Source: Kappaphycus alvarezii (Eukaryota > Rhodophyta > Florideophyceae > Gigartinales > Solieriaceae). Taken from it: a stretch of 64,000 nucleotides of DNA. Where the stretch lies: assembly GCA_002205965.3 (NCBI GenBank), contig NADL03000639.1:1008545-1072544 (forward strand), read 5' to 3'. Numbering within the stretch: position 1 is the first letter of the stretch; each line of letters opens with the position of its first letter. The notes beneath the pieces were generated by a model. The model worked only from the letters and a program-made list of their open reading frames with translations. It was not told the origin of the DNA and did no database searches. A program made the position numbers and the translations under genes. Shown in pieces: positions 58,766 through 64,000 of the stretch.

Positions 58766-59690
58766 ATGGATCTCAACGCTGCTCGTATAACGTTCACAGG
58801 GGGCAAGAATGAAGACGTTGAGGAGTTTCTACACATATGTCAACGTTGTGATGCGTGAGAAGAGCGATGAAGAGAAGGCCGAAAGTATCTTCGCCTATCT
58901 TCATGGTGACGCAAAGCACAAATATAAGGCCAAGTTTATCAACGGGTGGTCTCTTAACGGGAATGGGCGTAACTTCGGTGAGGTATGTGAGTGGCTTGTG
59001 AAAGAATATGCTAAGGAGGTAGAACCAGATGAGATGATTCGTACCGCCATAGAGGCCCGGCTCAACTTCGACGATTTGTTAAGCTCATTGGTATACTTGT
59101 GTGATCTCTATGAAAAGGCTGGGTTCAACGCCCAAGCCAAGTACGGAATGCTGCGTAAGGCGGCGATGGGGATAAGCGGCTCTCCGATTTCCTCCTCATC
59201 AAGGGCCCTCACACTTTTAATGAACTGAAGGGTACCATAGTAGAATTTGTCAAAAATTCGGAGACGTTTCAGTCACTAAGTGAAATGCCGACGGAAACCC
59301 GTACATCTATGCCGATCGTACATCCTGAAAAGAATTATCAAAGGCCAGCGACTAGCGCAGCAGCATTGGAATCAGTCAGGAGCGATGTCAAAAACTTGGA
59401 AGAAAGGTTGGAAACCCGATTCGATAATCGACTTGACATGATAACCTCGCAGTTGGAAAGCCTTACTCTTACCATTAAGAAGAACCAGTCTGGGGCCCCA
59501 AGGCCGCAGAAGTCTGTTCCTACTGTCACAAGCCTGGACACTTTGCAAATAGGTGTCCTGATAATCCACATAGAAACACTCGTTGTGGAAAGTGCGGTCG
59601 ATATGGGCATCATGAAAGTAACTGCTGGTCTAAAGACAACAGAAAAGCAAATTTATCGGACGCAAGGAGCGAGTCAGGACCAGAGATGAA
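58766..59690 (+). CDS. gag: Gypsy Gag with two zinc knuckles (frame broken)
   Basis: Starts at 58766 (MDLNAARITFTGGKNEDVEE); one frame change near 58830 leads into the capsid-like part (SDEEKAESIFAYLHGDAKHK, WSLNGNGRNFGEVCEWLVKE). A coiled coil follows (ESVRSDVKNLEERLETRF). Near 59512-59630, in a shifted frame, are two CCHC knuckles: CSYCHKPGHFANRC and CGKCGRYGHHESNC, both complete, for RNA packaging. The frame runs on into the Pol region without a clear stop, so Gag and Pol are probably one polyprotein. Confidence 0.85.
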
Positions 59691-62600
59691 AATCTTACAA
59701 AACAGAAAGGATCACAAGTTGACGGATGCCGGTAACGTATCCATCGCTGAAGAAATCAGTCAAGTCAATGTGACAAAAAGGGATGGGGAAGGGAACATTT
59801 TATCGAAGAAACCTAGGCTAGATTATGGAATGCTGGAACATATCCCAGCACCTGTACCTCCTCGAACCAAGAGGTCTGATCAAGTTGTTCCAGGAGTGGA
59901 GTCACTCCGGCCAAGAAGACGAAAAAGAGTAAGAAATTTAAGAATATCCCAAAGGACGTACTAGAATATGTGAAGAAGTACAATTTGGTGGCTGAGCTTG
60001 CATCAGCCCCAACTGGGATAACGTTTGGTCAACTTTTGAGGGGCGACGCAGAGGACGCGAGGAAAGAACTCAAAAAAATTATCAGGTCTAATAAGTCCGC
60101 TAAGGGTAAGAAACTGTTTCTTCAATCGGCCTCGACAGCACCAAGACGTCTTAAACTAGTACCAGTCAAAGTATTGGGAATGCAAACCCAAGCTCTTTTC
60201 GATTCGGGCGCTGTTCCAAACCTTATTTCAGAAACTTTGGTGACAGATCTAGGTCTTGAAATTATTCCAACTACTCGAAGAATAACTGTGGCGGATGGAA
60301 CCGTATCAAAATGCATGGGCACTGTTGACAAGGTTTCCGTGTTCTTTGGGGACTCTAAAGTTGATTTAGACTTTCTTGTCATGCCTGATCTCCCTTTCGA
60401 TGCAATCATTGGCTGCCCTACCATGGAAAGACTAGGGACCTGCATTGACTTGGGCAACCAAATCGTTTCAGTTAATGTTGACGGCAGAACCGTGAAGATG
60501 CCCCTGGATTTCGACAAAAGCACACATCCGGTAGATTTGAAAGAAACGGACAGTGAAGATTTCACTTCTAGCTATGACAGCGAAGATTTCGAACCAACTA
60601 ACACTTTCGGAAGTGGAGAAGGGTACGCTCGGGGGATACTGAACATGGCATGGGATGATTATGATTCTGGGTTTGAAACAGATGAAGACTGGAATTCTAG
60701 GGTAGGTGTGACACCTGAATGTGTTTCTTTTTGCGATAATATCGAATCAAAGGACGGAATTCGGAGCATGAAAGAAGATTACAATTGCAAGGAAAACAGG
60801 AATATATCGGATTCCATATCTGAAGATGTGAGCACGCCGGAAAAGGTCCTTCAAAATTTGAGGGAGATCGAAAAAAAGGGCGCCAAATGGCAGAAATCCA
60901 AAAAAGTGCAGCACCTTCCCGCCCCGCCTCACTGAAAATATCCGACATTTACATCTTCCGAAGTAATTGCATGGAGTGCAGATTTAAGACAAGCAAGTGT
61001 ACCGGTCACTCACTCATTTGAACTTACCGATACTCAACCAATTTACCACAGGCCTAGACGTCAACCGCCAAAATATGACCAATTTATCTCAGAGAATGTT
61101 ACAAGTATGCTGGAAAATGATATTATTCGGCCAGTTTCATCCCCATGGTCATTTCCAGTTGTGATAGCACCAAAGAAAGATGGAAAACTTCGCTTTTGCG
61201 TCGATTACCGACAGCTGAACCAGAGAATGATACCCGATCGATTTCCGATTCCAAACATGGAAGAAATCCTCGAGGACTTGAAGGACGGGAGATACTTCAC
61301 CTCAATTGATCTTTACACTGGTTATTGGCAGATTCCATTAGATGAAAAATGTAAGGAAATAACAACTTTTACCAGCAAAGCCGGTACATTCAGGTTCGAA
61401 GTGATGCCTTTTGGTCTCATGAATGCCCCAGCTACATTCCAAAGAATGATGAACGAGGTTTTGAAAGGACTTCCATTTGCAAGAGTTTATATCGATGATG
61501 TGGTGATATTCTCAAAAACCTTGGATCAGCACATATCGCATGTCAAGACTGTGGTGGAGAGAATAGATGCGTACAGCCTGAAAATTAAGTTAAGCAAATG
61601 CTTCTTTGCGAAAACGTCTATCCAATTACTCGGTCATATCGTCGATCAAGAGGGAATTAAAGTGGATCCAGAGAAAACGAAAAAAATCAAGTTGGCACCC
61701 AGGCCCGCTTCAAAGACGGAGGTTCGAAGCTTCTTAGGACTGGCCTCATATTACAGAAGATTTATCAAAGATTTCGCCAAAACTGCAGCACCGTTACATG
61801 CCAGCACTACGAAGAACGGAAAATTTTACTGGAACAAGGAAATGCAGACTGCATTTGAGGAGCTTAAAGATAAGCTATGTGTCCCCCCAGTGCTCATGTA
61901 TCCAGATTTCAAGAGACCATTTGTTGTGGAGACAGATGCCTCAGAACGGTCTTTGGGTGCCATTTTGTCCCAAAAAGACGAAAACGGAAGACTACACCCT
62001 GTTCAATTCGCAAGTCGCACTCTGAATGATGCGGAAAAGAGATACTCAGTCTGCGAGAAAGAAGCGCTAGCTGTCGTCTTCGCACTGAAAAAGTTTCGTG
62101 TTTACCTTTTATCACTCGAGAAATTTGTCTTGATAACTGATCACCAGGCACTTAAGACAGCATTCCAAAAGAAAGATGTACATCACCGCTTGGCCCGATG
62201 GCTCGACATTTTCGCAGAATATCGGTTTGAAATTGTGTATAGGCCCGGACGCAATAATCAGCCTGCCGATTACCTATCCCGCTTGAGGGATCCATTGATT
62301 CCAAATGAAAAAAGCTTCCGAAGACATCGTCGGAGTTGCCGAAGTTCAAGTGCCGATCGATAACGAGTACGAAGCTTATATTCACGGACTTATTAAATTC
62401 CTTGATGGACTAGAAATGAGAAAGGTTGATCTCGAACACAGAAATTGGGTACGCAGGAACCAAAAGGCCTTTACATTGTGGAATGGGAAACTCTTCCGCA
62501 CAAAAGCCGGTCCCGACTAGTGGCCCCTTTGAAAGAAAGAATGAAGATCTTGAGGACTTTCATGATGAGTTAGGGCATTGGGATCTCGAAACAACCAAAA

Positions 62601-64000
62601 AATTCGTACTGAGAGATTCTGGTGGCCCAGTATCCATAAGGACGTCTATAATTTCGTGAAAAGCTGTGACAACTGTCAAAAATTCACTCCGATACGAAAG
62701 TATAAGACAACCCTAAGCTTCCCAGTTTCCGCTCTCTTTGAAACCTTCTCAATTGACTTTGCCGGCCCATTCAAGGAAACCTCTTCCGGAAACAAATACC
62801 TCCTTATAGGGGTGGAACATCTTACTGGATGGCCAATAGCAGTTGCAGTTGAGGAGGCCAATGCTGAGGTGGTCCTGAGATTCATCGAAAAAGAAATAAT
62901 TGAACCGTTTGGTCTTCCAAAAAGGATCATCTCAGATAACGCCCTTTGTTTTACTGCAACTTCACTGCTTCGTTTCTTGGAAGAGAAGGGATTCAGCTGA
63001 AGACAGTTCTCGCATACGCTCCTATGTCAAACGGTAAAGCGGAGAGGATGGTTGGAACCATCAAACGAGCAATATCGAAAACTATGTCGAAGAATGAAAT
63101 CCAGTGGGAAGATGCCTTACCAAAAGTGTTATACGGCTATCGTCGAAGAAGAGGAAGAAGCGGACGGTCACCATTCGAGCTAATGTACGGAAGGGCTCCT
63201 AGAATGTTACAGAGAGACATGGAAACAAATATTATCGATGAAGAGAGTAGAGAAGTCGAACTACTGGCCACTGAAGGCTGGAGATCACACCGCGCGCTAA
63301 CACAGACAAGAAATAAGAATGAAGAGCCTCCAGTCCAAACCTTTTCAGTCGGCTCTAAAGTACTTGTAGTACATGGGAAAGCAATGCAGCAGGCTGTGAA
63401 GTGGCCGGCCTTCCAAACAAAGTACTCGAATCCTTGCGTCGTCACGGAGGAAAGACACCCGCACTATAAGCTATGTTCAAGCTCAGGGAAGAGATCAAGG
63501 AGGGCCATCCATGCACGTCGTCTAGTCCCTTACCATCAGAGGCCTGAAGAATTCCTTCTCACACAGGACTATGCGCAACCACGGGGCATACTCATCTTTA
63601 ACTATAGAATGATTCCTATGGGAGGAAAAAGGGCCTGGGAATGGATCATCTCGATTACGCGTGACTACTACGAACTCCACGTAATCGTCCATTTCTACAT
63701 TAATATATGCCTATGTTTTCGTACGTTGAACGGACCATTGCTACCTCAAGAAGATTTCCGACTATTGATCAGAATTCTATTCTCATTCCAAAACGGAAGG
63801 TTCACGGAAGCAGGTCCAGAGTTTGTGGAAGTCATATATCATTACTCTATAGGAAGGTATGGAATGGTAGCTATCGGAGACTTGTCGCAAACATATCTGA
63901 ACATTATCCGTCCGGTTTACGTATTTCTTAAGAACAACCAAGATGTGCGACTGAGAGGTTACAGCTTGCCCCCTGATATGGAATATCGACTGGTCCCGTA
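59686..64000 (+). CDS. pol: Gypsy Pol: protease, RT, RNase H, integrase plus C-terminal extension
   Basis: Protease: ALFDSGAVPNLIS (60195-60235), the DSGA form of the retropepsin site. RT (61107-61750): CVDYRQLNQRMIPDRFPIP, YFTSIDLYTGYWQIPLD, MPFGLMNAPATFQRMMN and catalytic YIDDVV at 61488-61505. RNase H (61915-62290): FVVETDASERSLGAILSQ, EKEALAVVFALKKFRVYL, TDHQALKTAF and YRPGRNNQPADYLSRL. Integrase: HHCC finger (FHDELGH...CDNCQKF, 62556-62680), then Asp in FSIDFAGPF (62750), Asp in ISDNALCF (62932) and Glu in NGKAERMVG (63031). From 63003 the frame is open to the window edge (over 330 codons). Its last ~150 codons, after HARRLVPYHQRPEEFLL, are not a chromodomain I recognise. Breaks near 59960, 60935, 62300, 62510, 62610 and 62995 fit single missing bases. 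Confidence 0.9.

Larger units (their letters stand above)
58503..64000 (+). mobile_element. Ty3/gypsy LTR retrotransposon, running off the right edge
   Basis: Gag, protease, RT, RNase H and integrase follow in gypsy order (integrase after RNase H). Frame breaks are fewer than in the host genes (about seven in 5.2 kb), and the RT core is open for 418 codons. The 3' end and 3' LTR are outside the window. The left limit is set by the candidate primer site and is uncertain. Confidence 0.9.

Noticed and set aside
1-64000. CRISPR arrays or bacterial operon signals
   Set aside because: No direct repeats with regular unique spacers were seen, and gene layout, promoters and transposons are eukaryotic.

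Overview
The window looks like nuclear DNA of a red alga, most likely a florideophyte such as Chondrus or a relative; I could not test this by search. The main clue is a nuclear-style cbbX gene, a red-type Rubisco activase with a plastid-targeting leader. Supporting clues are apparently intronless genes packed tail-to-tail (two neighbours end 34 bases apart), short TATA promoters with pyrimidine-rich leaders, and abundant copia, gypsy, LINE and mariner elements.

Layout. 1-3520: end of a Ty1/copia element with a possible 3' LTR. 4497-5685: cbbX. 6023-8641: minus-strand LINE-like element. 9316-18924: host gene cluster with the DNA polymerase delta catalytic subunit, a secreted subtilisin-like protease, GatA and an unrecognised gene. 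19440-20935: Tc1/mariner relic with long inverted repeats. 21.7-39.9 kb: island of unfamiliar genes, minus-strand from 23.7 to about 32 kb and plus-strand from about 32.2 to 39.9 kb. It includes a PIN/FEN-like nuclease-like gene with a Cys-rich tail, a coiled-coil protein and a large transposase-like protein. 39.9-49.6 kb: AT-rich, nearly gene-free DNA. 49.6-50.0 kb: second, 5'-truncated copy of the LINE 3' end. 51.3-54.5 kb: divergent pair of lactate/malate dehydrogenase family genes. 57.6-64 kb: small acidic ORF followed by a Ty3/gypsy element running off the right edge.

Almost every conserved gene is broken into frames every 150-500 bases. Where the right reading is clear, the fix is nearly always one missing base, usually in a short homopolymer, and protein motifs continue intact across each break. 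This fits deletion errors in the assembly better than a run of pseudogenes, so I give whole-gene extents from the native start to the native stop. Some transposon copies, notably the mariner, are probably truly decayed.

How it fits together: the host genes are unrelated housekeeping functions (carbon fixation, replication, secreted proteolysis, organellar tRNA-Gln charging, pyruvate/lactate-type redox) grouped in compact islands separated by repeats. The least explained part is the 21.7-39.9 kb island, which may be a composite mobile element. A dispersed CTGTA/TACAG repeat recurs in intergenic DNA and matches the ends of the mariner element.
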